Assembly: GCA_030065315.1 (NCBI GenBank)
Contig: JASJDB010000014.1
Coordinates: forward strand, 1 to 32,168
DNA length: 32,168 nucleotides
Direction of reading: 5' to 3'
Origin: Xenococcaceae cyanobacterium MO_167.B52
GTDB taxonomy: Bacteria; Cyanobacteriota; Cyanobacteriia; Cyanobacteriales; Xenococcaceae
A program made the translations under genes and the position numbers. Positions 14,929 through 22,892 of the stretch are shown here, piece by piece. Below the pieces are notes generated by a model. That model saw only the letters and a program-made list of their open reading frames with translations. It was not told the DNA's origin and made no database searches. How positions within the stretch are numbered: the first letter of the stretch is position 1; each line of letters opens with the position of its first letter.

Positions 14929-16494
14929 ATGATCATCAGAAGATTGATCTTGGCTTTTTTAACCTTGATTGCTGTTGTTAATATTTTTGATTCTCTGAAT
15001 CGCAGTTTTTCTGCCCCCCAGATTCAAAGTAGATTAGAACTATATCAGTCTAATTTAGTACTTAGAGTATCAGATATTGAAATTGAGGATAATGACCAAA
15101 GTTTCCGCCAGCTTGTTGAGGGGGTAATCGGTGACAATCCTTATAACACTACAACCAAACAATATCAAAAAGCTAGAAAAGAAGCAGAACTCGCTCGTGA
15201 TAATTTTCAAAATAAAATTGAATCTCTTACTATTGCCAGTAATAATGATCCGAATGTTCAGGTTATTTCTGAAACAAAAACCAGTCAACAATCTTTGGAA
15301 ACCGAACAATTAACGCAACAAGTCAGTGAAGTTGAAAGATTTATTGATGAGATTGATTTGAAGACAGGGATTTTGTTAGCTACAAATGATCAAACGGAAG
15401 AGAGTTTGAATATTTGGCAACAATTATTAAATCGTATTGATGATGAAGAAGATGAATACTATCAAACAGGTTTAGTCTTAAGTAAACTTTGGCAAAATCC
15501 ACCTAACATTACTGGTAATGTTCAACCTATTATTGAAGATAATTTAGATGGTTGGTTTCGCGATCGCGCCTTAACCAGACTTTACAAAATTCAAAATGAT
15601 TCTAATAGTTTATCTTCCCTCCAAAATCAGCAACAAGAAGCAGCAAATCAAGCACTGGTTAAATTAGCTTTTATTGGTGGTATTCCTGCTGTAGGAGGAT
15701 TTACTGGTGTTATTTTGGTGATCTTTTTACTAGTTCAATTGCTGCTGAAGGGAGAAAATTCCATCTTAGCAACTAATAGTAATAAGTCTTGGGAAACTCC
15801 TTGGGATTGGGAAATTACTTGGCAAGTTTTAATTGTCGGTTTCTTCTTTGTTGGTCAGTTTGTCTTACCTTTGATTTTAGGAATTTTAGGCTTCAACCCT
15901 AGCGAATCTAGTCTGACAATTAAAGCTTTATATGTTTTATTTACTTATATTTTAATGTCAGCAGGAGGCATTATTGTTTTATATTTATCCATCAAATCCT
16001 TTTTCCCCTTACCTGAATCTTGGTTCAAATTTAAGCTGAACAGTAATTGGTTTATTTGGGGACTTGGGGGATATTTAATTGCGATTCCCGCAGTATTAAT
16101 AATCTCTTTAATTAATCAACAAATATGGCATGGACAAGGAGGCAGTAACCCCTTACTTTACCTCGCTCTACAAGCTCAAGATAAAGTAGCCTTAAGCGTA
16201 TTTTTTATTACTGCTTCCATTGCAGCACCAGTGTTTGAAGAAATTATGTTTCGAGGTTTTTTATTACCTTCCCTAACCCGTTACCTTCCAGTTTCTACTT
16301 CTATTATCATTAGTGGTTTTTTATTTGCGATCGCACATTTAAGCCTATCGGAAGTATTGCCTTTAGCAACATTAGGTATAATTTTGGGAGTAGTTTACAC
16401 GCGCTCTCGTAATCTATTAGCTCCTATGTTGCTACATAGTCTTTGGAATAGTGGTACCCTAATTAGCCTATTTGTTTTGGGAAGTGGTAGTTAA
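14929..16494 (+). CDS. CPBP-family intramembrane glutamic endopeptidase with long N-terminal domain
   Basis: A 521-residue protein. The C-terminal third is a CPBP (Abi/CAAX-like) membrane protease: the catalytic motif EEIMFRGF (E437, E438, R441), then FAIAHLS, and HSLWN near 505 complete the set. The N-terminus has one hydrophobic segment (about 1-24) and then about 210 polar residues with helical, Glu/Gln-rich stretches (for example about 75-145), likely outside the cytosol and possibly coiled. Membrane segments resume at about 243-268. Related cyanobacterial proteins with this long front region exist to my recollection, but their substrates are unknown. A good promoter and AGAGG ribosome site precede it. 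It converges on the next gene with 27 bp between stops. Confidence 0.87.
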   Translation: MIIRRLILAFLTLIAVVNIFDSLNRSFSAPQIQSRLELYQSNLVLRVSDIEIEDNDQSFRQLVEGVIGDNPYNTTTKQYQKARKEAELARDNFQNKIESLTIASNNDPNVQVISETKTSQQSLETEQLTQQVSEVERFIDEIDLKTGILLATNDQTEESLNIWQQLLNRIDDEEDEYYQTGLVLSKLWQNPPNITGNVQPIIEDNLDGWFRDRALTRLYKIQNDSNSLSSLQNQQQEAANQALVKLAFIGGIPAVGGFTGVILVIFLLVQLLLKGENSILATNSNKSWETPWDWEITWQVLIVGFFFVGQFVLPLILGILGFNPSESSLTIKALYVLFTYILMSAGGIIVLYLSIKSFFPLPESWFKFKLNSNWFIWGLGGYLIAIPAVLIISLINQQIWHGQGGSNPLLYLALQAQDKVALSVFFITASIAAPVFEEIMFRGFLLPSLTRYLPVSTSIIISGFLFAIAHLSLSEVLPLATLGIILGVVYTRSRNLLAPMLLHSLWNSGTLISLFVLGSGS

Positions 16495-16521
16495 AATAAT
16501 TTATTTCTTGTTGCTAAAATT

Positions 16522-17043
16522 TTAAGGACAAAGACCAGCAGAGTACATATAAAATGGGCGAGAACATAGGTTGGCATAAAGAGCGCGTTCTATCTTTAGC
16601 TCTCCCTCGTTACCCTGTACAATCCAGAGAATATATCGATTTCCAGCAACGGAATCATCTAACCATCCTCCATTTTCAATTGCTACGCGAGCATAAGAAG
16701 TCAAAGGAGTTCCAGGTTCCCATTCTCCTGGAATTACAACAGAAATATTCTGATGGCGGTGATTCTCCGCTCCTCCAATGAACTGAAGTCCAATTTGCAC
16801 AAAGTTATTAGACCACTCAGCTTGATTCTGGTGTGCTTCCATTAGCCTCTGATTGAAAGCTTGAGTATCAATAGATTTAGCAGATTTAACTAATGTTTTA
16901 GTACCAATTCCAAATGCCTGAATTGCGGGAAGTGATAGCTCAATATCTTCAGCTTGTACAACTGTTGTTAACTTCAAGCACGAAATAGTGAGAGTTGAAA
17001 TGATTGCTGAAGGGATCAGAAAATATTTTAGTCTAAGATACAT
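16522..17043 (-). CDS. Small secreted protein of unknown function
   Basis: The preferred ATG at 17043 gives 173 residues that start with a classic signal peptide (MYLRLKYFLIPSAIISTLTI) and a likely cleavage site after VVQA, with mature protein from EDIELSLP. An ATG at 17091 would add 16 residues, but it sits on the edge of a MITE and would push the signal sequence inward, so I reject it. The mature part has one motif worth noting, IVIPGEWEPGTPLTSYARVA-like in spacing (V-I-P-G-E-W then SYARVAIENGGW), and ends with Cys residues (NLCSRP and GLCP) that could pair outside the cytosol. I do not recognise a family. A transposable fragment lies 48 bp before the start and may have displaced or replaced its promoter. 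Confidence 0.6.
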   Translation of the reverse strand: MYLRLKYFLIPSAIISTLTISCLKLTTVVQAEDIELSLPAIQAFGIGTKTLVKSAKSIDTQAFNQRLMEAHQNQAEWSNNFVQIGLQFIGGAENHRHQNISVVIPGEWEPGTPLTSYARVAIENGGWLDDSVAGNRYILWIVQGNEGELKIERALYANLCSRPFYMYSAGLCP

Positions 17044-17090
17044 AAGTTTTTGATGAAGGTAGGGAACGGGCAACAGGAACCCCAGTTTCA

Positions 17091-17264
17091 TACTAAATCC
17101 TGTTTAGATACAACAGTTTAAATTTGTGAGAATTTAGAATTTAGAATTTAGCCCTAAAGGCACTAAAGTATTCCCTTCGGTCATTCCCTATCGGTCAATT
17201 TAGAAAGGTTTAAGCTAATTCTACGCTTTAAACTAAAAGTGTACTTTGGTAAGCGGATTTAGTA
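17091..17264. mobile_element. 174-bp MITE of the IS630 type
   Basis: The element is bounded by perfect 10-bp inverted ends, TACTAAATCC (17091-17100) and GGATTTAGTA (17255-17264). The outermost TA on each side is the expected target duplication for IS630/Tc1-like elements. No coding capacity is present. The left 42 bp match 32014-32055 at 40 of 42 positions. The right inner 40 bp (17211-17250) match the reverse complement of 31718-31757, next to an IS630-type transposase, at 38 of 40. It therefore looks like an internally deleted derivative of that family. It carries three AATTTAG heptamers (17131-17151). Confidence 0.8.
17131..17151 (+). repeat. Heptamer repeat AATTTAG (3 units) inside the MITE
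   Basis: AATTTAG occurs three times in tandem. It lies within the interior of the MITE, which shows that heptamer expansion can occur inside a mobile fragment. Confidence 0.8.
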
Positions 17265-17350
17265 TCAGTCCTAGTAGCAATTTTTTAAATAACTGGATAT
17301 TTAGTAGCAAAAAAAATAAAGTATAAATCTAAATCTATATTAATAAATCT

Positions 17351-18529
17351 CTAAAATCTTAATATTTCTCGGTCATAATCATTAGGTAAAGGATCAATTT
17401 CCCACACTAATCCTTCTCCTGATTCTAGTGCTATTTCTAAATGTAATTTTTGAACTGCTGTTGTTGCAATATTTTCATTATTTTCAAATTCTGCTAATTC
17501 TTCTGTTAGTAACTTTAACTTAAACCCTTCAGGAATTAATCCACCAATTTCTAAACTTTGTAATTCAAATCGCCAAATATTGGCTACTATATTTTCGGGA
17601 ATAATTTTTAATTCATAAACTTTATCAGCAATAGTTAGTTGACGAGATACATAAGTTTCTCCTGCTAGTTTATGATTGTTTTTTGCTGCACCTGTTTTTG
17701 CCATACCTGGTTGTAGTTGAAAATTTTGCCAACCTAATCTTTTTGTGAATTCATCAATACCAGTTTCTAACCATTCCTTAACTGATGGCGAAGGGGATAA
17801 CCCTTCTCGCATTCGATAGAGGCTTTGTCGCCAACCACCATGTTCTAATAATGTACCCCAAGTAGCAAAAGGAACACTCCGACGAGGAAATACAACGTTA
17901 TTATTTCCTAAGCGTTGAATTAAATTATGAGCTTGAGTTGAAGATAAGCTAGGAAGAGGAGTAACTTTAGTTTTAGTATTTGTTTCGGGGAAAAACTCTT
18001 CTGATAGGAATAAAATATTTAAGTTTTCTTGTAAATCTATTGCTGCTATGGAATAACTTCTATCACGGTTAATATAAGTTCCTGTATCTTTTAACTGGTG
18101 ATGAGTCGTATATCCCCACACTCTTAACCACTCTTCTTCTGTATCAATTTGAACTGCTAAATAATAATCTGCTACCCAACTAGGAATATCGATCCATTCT
18201 TGAGGCACTTTTAATTCTTCGATATCAAAATTTTCTTCGGGAATTAGAACTAAACGTTTATTATTAATTTCTATTGCTGTACCATTCACTAGTGACCAAA
18301 TACTAGGCAAAGTCACTGTACTAGGAAAAACCTGCGGTTGATTAAAATACTTACTTGTTGTCTCTGTTTGTAGCCAAAGTAAAAATACTGTCAAACACAA
18401 GTGATTTAGATATACTTGTCGGCGATTAAAAGAATTAGTTAAATCCTTAGCATAATTCCAACTTAACTGAAGTTGTGCTTCTGTTATTTCTAACCATAAG
18501 TTCTCACTATTGGTGATTGTCATGAGCAT
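17351..18529 (-). CDS. DUF1822 family protein
   Basis: A 392-residue soluble protein of the cyanobacterial DUF1822 family. I recognise it by the opening helical region (W-x-E-I-T-E-A-Q and SFNRRQVYLNHLCLTVFLLW), the middle VPQEWIDIPSWVADYYLAVQ, and the C-terminal pattern IGGLIPEGFKLKLL followed by GEGLVWEIDPLPNDYDREIL. No catalytic motif is evident. Starts at 18529 (MLM) or two codons later are equivalent. It lies 63 bp downstream of the sigma-like gene in the same direction, so the pair is likely one transcript. Such pairs recur in cyanobacteria, to my recollection often with a CHASE2-domain gene, which is absent here. Acting as a regulator or target of the sigma-like protein is an inference. 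Confidence 0.8.
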   Translation of the reverse strand: MLMTITNSENLWLEITEAQLQLSWNYAKDLTNSFNRRQVYLNHLCLTVFLLWLQTETTSKYFNQPQVFPSTVTLPSIWSLVNGTAIEINNKRLVLIPEENFDIEELKVPQEWIDIPSWVADYYLAVQIDTEEEWLRVWGYTTHHQLKDTGTYINRDRSYSIAAIDLQENLNILFLSEEFFPETNTKTKVTPLPSLSSTQAHNLIQRLGNNNVVFPRRSVPFATWGTLLEHGGWRQSLYRMREGLSPSPSVKEWLETGIDEFTKRLGWQNFQLQPGMAKTGAAKNNHKLAGETYVSRQLTIADKVYELKIIPENIVANIWRFELQSLEIGGLIPEGFKLKLLTEELAEFENNENIATTAVQKLHLEIALESGEGLVWEIDPLPNDYDREILRF

Positions 18530-18592
18530 ATTTATTTCCCATCATCATTACACACAGATCCTAAAATAACTAATTCTCTCAAATTAATTAGG

Positions 18593-19822
18593 TTAATTTG
18601 CGTAGTATTTTTGCAACCATTCTTTGAGTAAAATATCTACATTACCTACTATGTTATCGGATTTTAAATTATGCGTTTTTCTATTATTTGCCCAGTTGAC
18701 TAAAACTTTAACTATTTGTTCACAAGTTTTGTTCATTTTACGACTAATTGTATATTGCTTTTTTATCTCTCCCAATAATTTTTCAGCAATTTCAGCTTGA
18801 GTTAATCCTACACCATAATATAGTTGAAAATATTTTTTTTGCTCCGATGTAAGCTTTTTAGCCAAAAATTCTTCTAAAATACAGTTTATTTCTTGCCATA
18901 ATTTATTAAAGTTTAATTCTTCTTGTTCCCTAATTAAGTTTTCTAATAAAGATTCAGTTTCCGAGCTGGGGATAATATCTTGGATTTCTCCCACACCTTC
19001 TTGACTCAAAGGATTATTTAACGAGATCATAACTGGAGCATAATAATTACGAATTGCTTGAGCAATTTCTTTGAGTCTTACTTCAATATCATTTAAGTTG
19101 AGTTTCGTTCCCGAATTAGATAATTGACCTAATCTTTCTTGGTTATAAGTTTGAGTAATAGTTTGGAAAGTTTCAAGCTCTGGGCAAGACAATTGCTTAT
19201 TAGCTTTAGGAGTTTCAGGATGATATATTTTTCTAAAACAATCTCTTAATAATAAATAGGATTCAATATCTTGCTCAGATAAACCATGATTTTGTAAAGC
19301 CTTTTTCAATAATTTGTCAGTAGTATGACGTAATAAACTCCAATCACTATGACTTGCTGCTTTATTCCTTTGGCGTAATTCTTCATTAATACTATTTTTA
19401 AATATAGGTAGAGCAAAAGCTGCTAAGTCTGAACCGTATTCAGAGTCAAATTTTTTTAGGACACGCTCATAAATTTGATTTTTGAATACAACTTGAAAAT
19501 ATTCTTGCAATTTATCCCACCTTTGGGAAGGATGAACTTTTTGAGCGCGATCATAAGCAGCTTTATAAGCAGTTTCTTGTAAATAAGCATAAAGATGCTC
19601 TCTTGCTATGGTTTGAGGCTGTTTGTCCCATATTTTATACCAGTACAAAGCCCAAAAATTTCCTGTTGTGGGAGGAGAAGTATGATTGTTTAATTGTTCT
19701 TCCATGCTACGACGTAATTTTGCTTGGGGAATCCAAACATTTTTAGATTCCCTAAATTGCAGGAAACTAGAAAACATCTCGACAATACTCTGGCGAGGCT
19801 GAGGTTTTAAGTTATTAGGCAT
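18593..19822 (-). CDS. Divergent sigma-70-family factor-like protein
   Basis: A 409-residue protein with a weak sigma-70 layout. About residues 75-200 are helical with the pattern of a divergent region 2 (YKAAYDRAQK, WDKLQEYFQVVF and PIFKNSINEELRQR). About 265-295 resembles the region-3 linker (MISLNNPLSQEG and IQDIIPSSE). About 318-375 is a region-4-like helix-turn-helix (LTSEQKKYFQLYYGVGLTQA, then EIAEKLLG). It is larger than an ECF sigma and lacks a recognisable canonical region 2.4, so its promoter specificity cannot be guessed. Related cyanobacterial proteins are annotated as sigma-70 family next to DUF1822. TTGACT on the minus strand (19908-19913) lies about 90 bp upstream, but I see no matching -10. 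No Shine-Dalgarno sequence is visible. Confidence 0.72.
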   Translation of the reverse strand: MPNNLKPQPRQSIVEMFSSFLQFRESKNVWIPQAKLRRSMEEQLNNHTSPPTTGNFWALYWYKIWDKQPQTIAREHLYAYLQETAYKAAYDRAQKVHPSQRWDKLQEYFQVVFKNQIYERVLKKFDSEYGSDLAAFALPIFKNSINEELRQRNKAASHSDWSLLRHTTDKLLKKALQNHGLSEQDIESYLLLRDCFRKIYHPETPKANKQLSCPELETFQTITQTYNQERLGQLSNSGTKLNLNDIEVRLKEIAQAIRNYYAPVMISLNNPLSQEGVGEIQDIIPSSETESLLENLIREQEELNFNKLWQEINCILEEFLAKKLTSEQKKYFQLYYGVGLTQAEIAEKLLGEIKKQYTISRKMNKTCEQIVKVLVNWANNRKTHNLKSDNIVGNVDILLKEWLQKYYAN

Positions 19823-19915
19823 TTAATTTACTTATTGTGGCTGACGATAAGACTGCTAAAAAGGAAATTAGAAGAGAGTTTAAGTTTTTTTTACCTAATT
19901 AAATAATAAGTCAAC

Positions 19916-20062
19916 TTACAAACTCTCAAACATAATTCCTTCATCAATCCACTCAGATAAATTAGCTGTGATATTATCTATGTCTTCTGTATTAGTAAAA
20001 AATACTTCTTCCTTAGTAGCAAAAGTATTTGAACATAATTTATGCACCCAATAAACTCCAAA
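19916..20062 (-). pseudogene. Short C-terminal gene relic, family not recognised
   Basis: Within the 350-bp gap 19823-20172, the minus strand is open for 48 codons, from just below a double stop (TAA TAA) down to TAA at 19916. It reads FGVYWVHKLCSNTFATKEEV, then FFTNTEDIDNITANLSEWID, then EGIMFESL. The composition is protein-like, but there is no ATG or ribosome site at the front, so it looks like the tail of a lost gene. I cannot name the family. The rest of the gap holds only a weak hairpin (ACAATC 20149-20154 and GATTGT 20163-20168) after the carboxypeptidase stop. Confidence 0.35.
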
Positions 20063-20172
20063 TTATTAGCTATAAAAATCTGATGAGCTAGGTATATATT
20101 TAGGTTCACTTAAGTTAATATGGCAAAAACTTTATCTGTTAATCCTGGACAATCTAAGGTTTGATTGTTGAA

Positions 20173-21450
20173 TTACTGAATAATGTTGCGAGCAGGATCC
20201 CCCAAATATACTTGAGATTCTGAACCTTCAGCAAACTTGTCAGAACTGTAGTCCCAATGCTGAGTAAGTTGCTGTAATAGTTGGTCTTGTTGCTTACGAA
20301 AATGACGGATTTGCCAACCATTATTAATGATCGTAAACCAAACTCGACGTTCTTCATCTAAGGCAATGTAACCAGCCAAGGCACTAACTTGATTTAGAGT
20401 GCCAGTCTTAACCGTTGTCCCAGAGGGCAGATTACGGTTTTCCATAGTACCAATGCTATCTCTACCCGCAACAGGAAAAATATCTAATACTTGTAAATTA
20501 AAAGGCTTAAGCAGAGTATCAATAGCCAGTAACATTTTACTGGCAGTACGAGGAGACATCCGATTTTCTACTCCTAATCCAGAGCCATTAATTAGCTGAA
20601 TTTCTGCGGGAGCTACTCCTGTTTTTTTGATAGCATAACGAGCAACTTCCGAGGCACCTCCTACTTCATCTGCTAGCATTTGTGCCATTTTGTTATTACT
20701 GTAAATATTCATTTGCCTCAAGATTTCCGATAGAGGCAAGGACTTGTGAATTAAGATCAGTTTAGTATTAGCAGGTATGCCCCGCATTACTGAAGTTTTT
20801 CCTGCGATAGTTAGTTGGGGACGGGGAGTTGTGATGGGTAAAGATTGAAACTGTTTAGTAATTTCTGATGTCCAAGAATCTACATTTAATGCTTGATAGA
20901 GTAACTTTACTGCTTTCTCTGGTTCAGATTCATAGTTCATGTAGAACTTTTTATTAACTATCAAGTTTCCTGTTATTTCCCGAATTCCCAATTGATTTAA
21001 GGTGTTAGCAATAGAGATGGCTTCTTCCCAAACAAAAAAGGGGTCTCCATTTCCTGCTACGATGAGGTCTCCTTTAAGAATTCCTTCTTGAATTTGCCCT
21101 GTGTGATAGACCCTCGTTACGAATTGGTAATCAGCACCCAATTTACCTAAAGCAGCAAGAGTTGTGGCAATTTTAGTTAAAGAGGCTGCGGATACAGGTT
21201 TTGTTCCTTGATGACTGGCTAATTCTTGCCAATCGGACTGCAACCAAATACCTTGAGCTTGAGGATTGATATTTTTTTGTTTTAAGGTTGCTAGATACTT
21301 GTTGATGATGCTCTGTATCTTGGGATCGGTCTGATTAACAGGAAGATTAAAAATGGGGGTCTCTTGCCAAGATAATAGCTGCAATGGTTCCAAGTCAGAA
21401 GGAGAGTAGCCAAGTAATGCTAAAAAAAGTGAACCAATTACATCAAACAT
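20173..21450 (-). CDS. dacB: D-alanyl-D-alanine carboxypeptidase / endopeptidase, PBP4 (S13) family
   Basis: A 425-residue peptidase S13 protein that trims or cleaves D-Ala cross-links in peptidoglycan. The three penicillin-binding motifs are in order: SxxK as SLTK (S90-K93), SxN as SNN (251-253) in IYSNNKMAQML, and KTG (348-350) in VKTGTLNQVSALAG. The Ser in SLTK is the acylated nucleophile. A hydrophobic N-terminus (IGSLFLALLG) probably serves as a weak signal or anchor; export to the periplasm is expected. GGAGG lies 10 bp before the ATG at 21450. The gene is divergent from plsX across 200 bp. S13 enzymes are often longer (450-500), so the insert between the SxxK and SxN motifs may be reduced. 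Confidence 0.9.
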   Translation of the reverse strand: MFDVIGSLFLALLGYSPSDLEPLQLLSWQETPIFNLPVNQTDPKIQSIINKYLATLKQKNINPQAQGIWLQSDWQELASHQGTKPVSAASLTKIATTLAALGKLGADYQFVTRVYHTGQIQEGILKGDLIVAGNGDPFFVWEEAISIANTLNQLGIREITGNLIVNKKFYMNYESEPEKAVKLLYQALNVDSWTSEITKQFQSLPITTPRPQLTIAGKTSVMRGIPANTKLILIHKSLPLSEILRQMNIYSNNKMAQMLADEVGGASEVARYAIKKTGVAPAEIQLINGSGLGVENRMSPRTASKMLLAIDTLLKPFNLQVLDIFPVAGRDSIGTMENRNLPSGTTVKTGTLNQVSALAGYIALDEERRVWFTIINNGWQIRHFRKQQDQLLQQLTQHWDYSSDKFAEGSESQVYLGDPARNIIQ

Positions 21451-21617
21451 TTAGTACCATCCTCCATTAAGATATTGATTATTGGTTGGGGTCAACAGTA
21501 TTTATAACTCGAACTTTGTAATATGTAGTAAATTTTTAAGAATAAAATTTCTCTAAATATTTTTTAATTGGGAGTTCACAATTTACCAGTAATAATTCAT
21601 AATTTATCCCAATACTG

Positions 21618-21630
21618 TTACAATTTGTAA
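21618..21630. promoter_or_regulatory. Palindrome TTACAA-T-TTGTAA before plsX
   Basis: A perfect 6-bp inverted repeat with one central base, ending 20 bp before the plsX ATG. A wider inverted pair, ATTGGGA (21567-21573) and TCCCAAT (21607-21613), lies just upstream. The position fits an operator for a transcription factor controlling lipid synthesis; the factor is unknown. Confidence 0.4.
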
Positions 21631-21650
21631 GGCTTCTATATATATTCTCA

Positions 21651-22697
21651 ATGGGACTAAAGCGAGCAAAAATTGCAGTTGATGCTATGGGGGGAGACTT
21701 TGCCCCTGATGAAATCGTACTAGGAGCGATTCGAGCTGCTGCGGAATTAGATGTAGATTTATTTCTAGTGGGCGATCGCGATCGCATTCAGTCCTCGATC
21801 AATCAACACGGTGGAGTTGATACTTCCAGGGTGGAAATTGTACCTGCTGAAAGCGTCATTACGATGAATGAAAAAGCTACTAGCACCCGTCGCAAACCAA
21901 AAGCTTCGATCAATGTGGCAATGAATTTGGTTAAAGAGCAAAAAGCTCAGGCGGTGGTTTCAGCAGGACATTCAGGAGCAGCTATGTCCTCGGCTTTGTT
22001 AAGGTTGGGTCGTCTTAAAGGTATTGACCGTCCTGCGATCGGTGCTGTTTTTCCTACTATCATACCTGGTAAATCGGTGATTGTTCTAGATGTGGGGGCG
22101 AATATGGATAGTCGTCCTAGATATCTAGAGCAATTTGCCCTAATGGGGACGATTTACAGTAAGTATGTCTTGGATGTAGAAGAACCCAAAGTGGGACTGC
22201 TCAATATTGGAGAAGAACCAGGAAAAGGTAACGAATTAGCAGTTCAAACCCACGAATTATTGCTCAAAAATTCGGCAATTCCTTTTGTAGGTAATGCAGA
22301 GGGTAGGGATGTTCTATCAGGGGATTTTGATGTCATTGTCTGCGACGGCTTTGTGGGAAATGTTCTGCTCAAATTTGCTGAAGCAGTAGGGGAGGTAATG
22401 CTAAACATTATGCGCGAAGAATTACCTAAAGGATGGCGTGGCAAAGTTGGAAGTGCCCTACTCAAACCGAATCTAAAGAGTATCAAACAAAGAGTTGACC
22501 ACGCAGAACATGGCGGAGCTTTGCTATTTGGAGTATCAGGCATCTGTGTAATTGGACATGGTAGCTCAAGATCTCCTTCGATCTTTAATGCTATTCGTCT
22601 AGCCAAAGAAGCCATAGATAATAAAGTTTTAGAGAGAATTGCATCCTATAACGAACACAATCGAGAAATATCTGAAAAAACTGCACCTGCTGGTTGA
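21651..22697 (+). CDS. plsX: Phosphate acyltransferase PlsX
   Basis: A 348-residue PlsX, which converts acyl-ACP to acyl-phosphate at the start of phospholipid synthesis. Recognised by the N-terminal IAVDAMGGDFAPDEIVLGAI, then SAGHSGAAMSSAL, RPAIGAVFP, DVGANMDSRP, LLNIGEEPGKGNE, FVGNAEGRD, VCDGFVGNVLLK, DHAEHGGALLFG and GHGSS near the end. It acts at the cytosolic face of the membrane with PlsY. The length is normal. fabH follows after 195 bp, an arrangement common in bacteria. Two overlapping HIP1 sites lie at 21772-21785. No clear Shine-Dalgarno sequence precedes the ATG. Confidence 0.96.
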   Translation: MGLKRAKIAVDAMGGDFAPDEIVLGAIRAAAELDVDLFLVGDRDRIQSSINQHGGVDTSRVEIVPAESVITMNEKATSTRRKPKASINVAMNLVKEQKAQAVVSAGHSGAAMSSALLRLGRLKGIDRPAIGAVFPTIIPGKSVIVLDVGANMDSRPRYLEQFALMGTIYSKYVLDVEEPKVGLLNIGEEPGKGNELAVQTHELLLKNSAIPFVGNAEGRDVLSGDFDVIVCDGFVGNVLLKFAEAVGEVMLNIMREELPKGWRGKVGSALLKPNLKSIKQRVDHAEHGGALLFGVSGICVIGHGSSRSPSIFNAIRLAKEAIDNKVLERIASYNEHNREISEKTAPAG

Positions 22698-22892
22698 ATA
22701 AGCTTTAACAGGGAGAATTAACAGTAAAATTACCTTTAATTCTTTTAGTCTCATAATCCCTAGTTTATTCTCCCGCAATCCGCTATTAAACAATAAACAT
22801 GACTAATGTTTAATGATTAAATCCTTGGAGCAGGATAAATGGTAAATAAATTATAAAGAGCTATTCCCCAAAACAATCAGGGAGAAAATACA

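Noticed and set aside
15070-15313. Short overlapping frames on both strands
   Set aside because: They sit inside the CPBP protease coding region and lack ribosome sites and recognisable motifs.
17044-17091. Upstream ATG at 17091 for the secreted protein
   Set aside because: It would bury the signal peptide 16 residues in and its codon comes from the MITE border; the ATG at 17043 gives a standard signal sequence.
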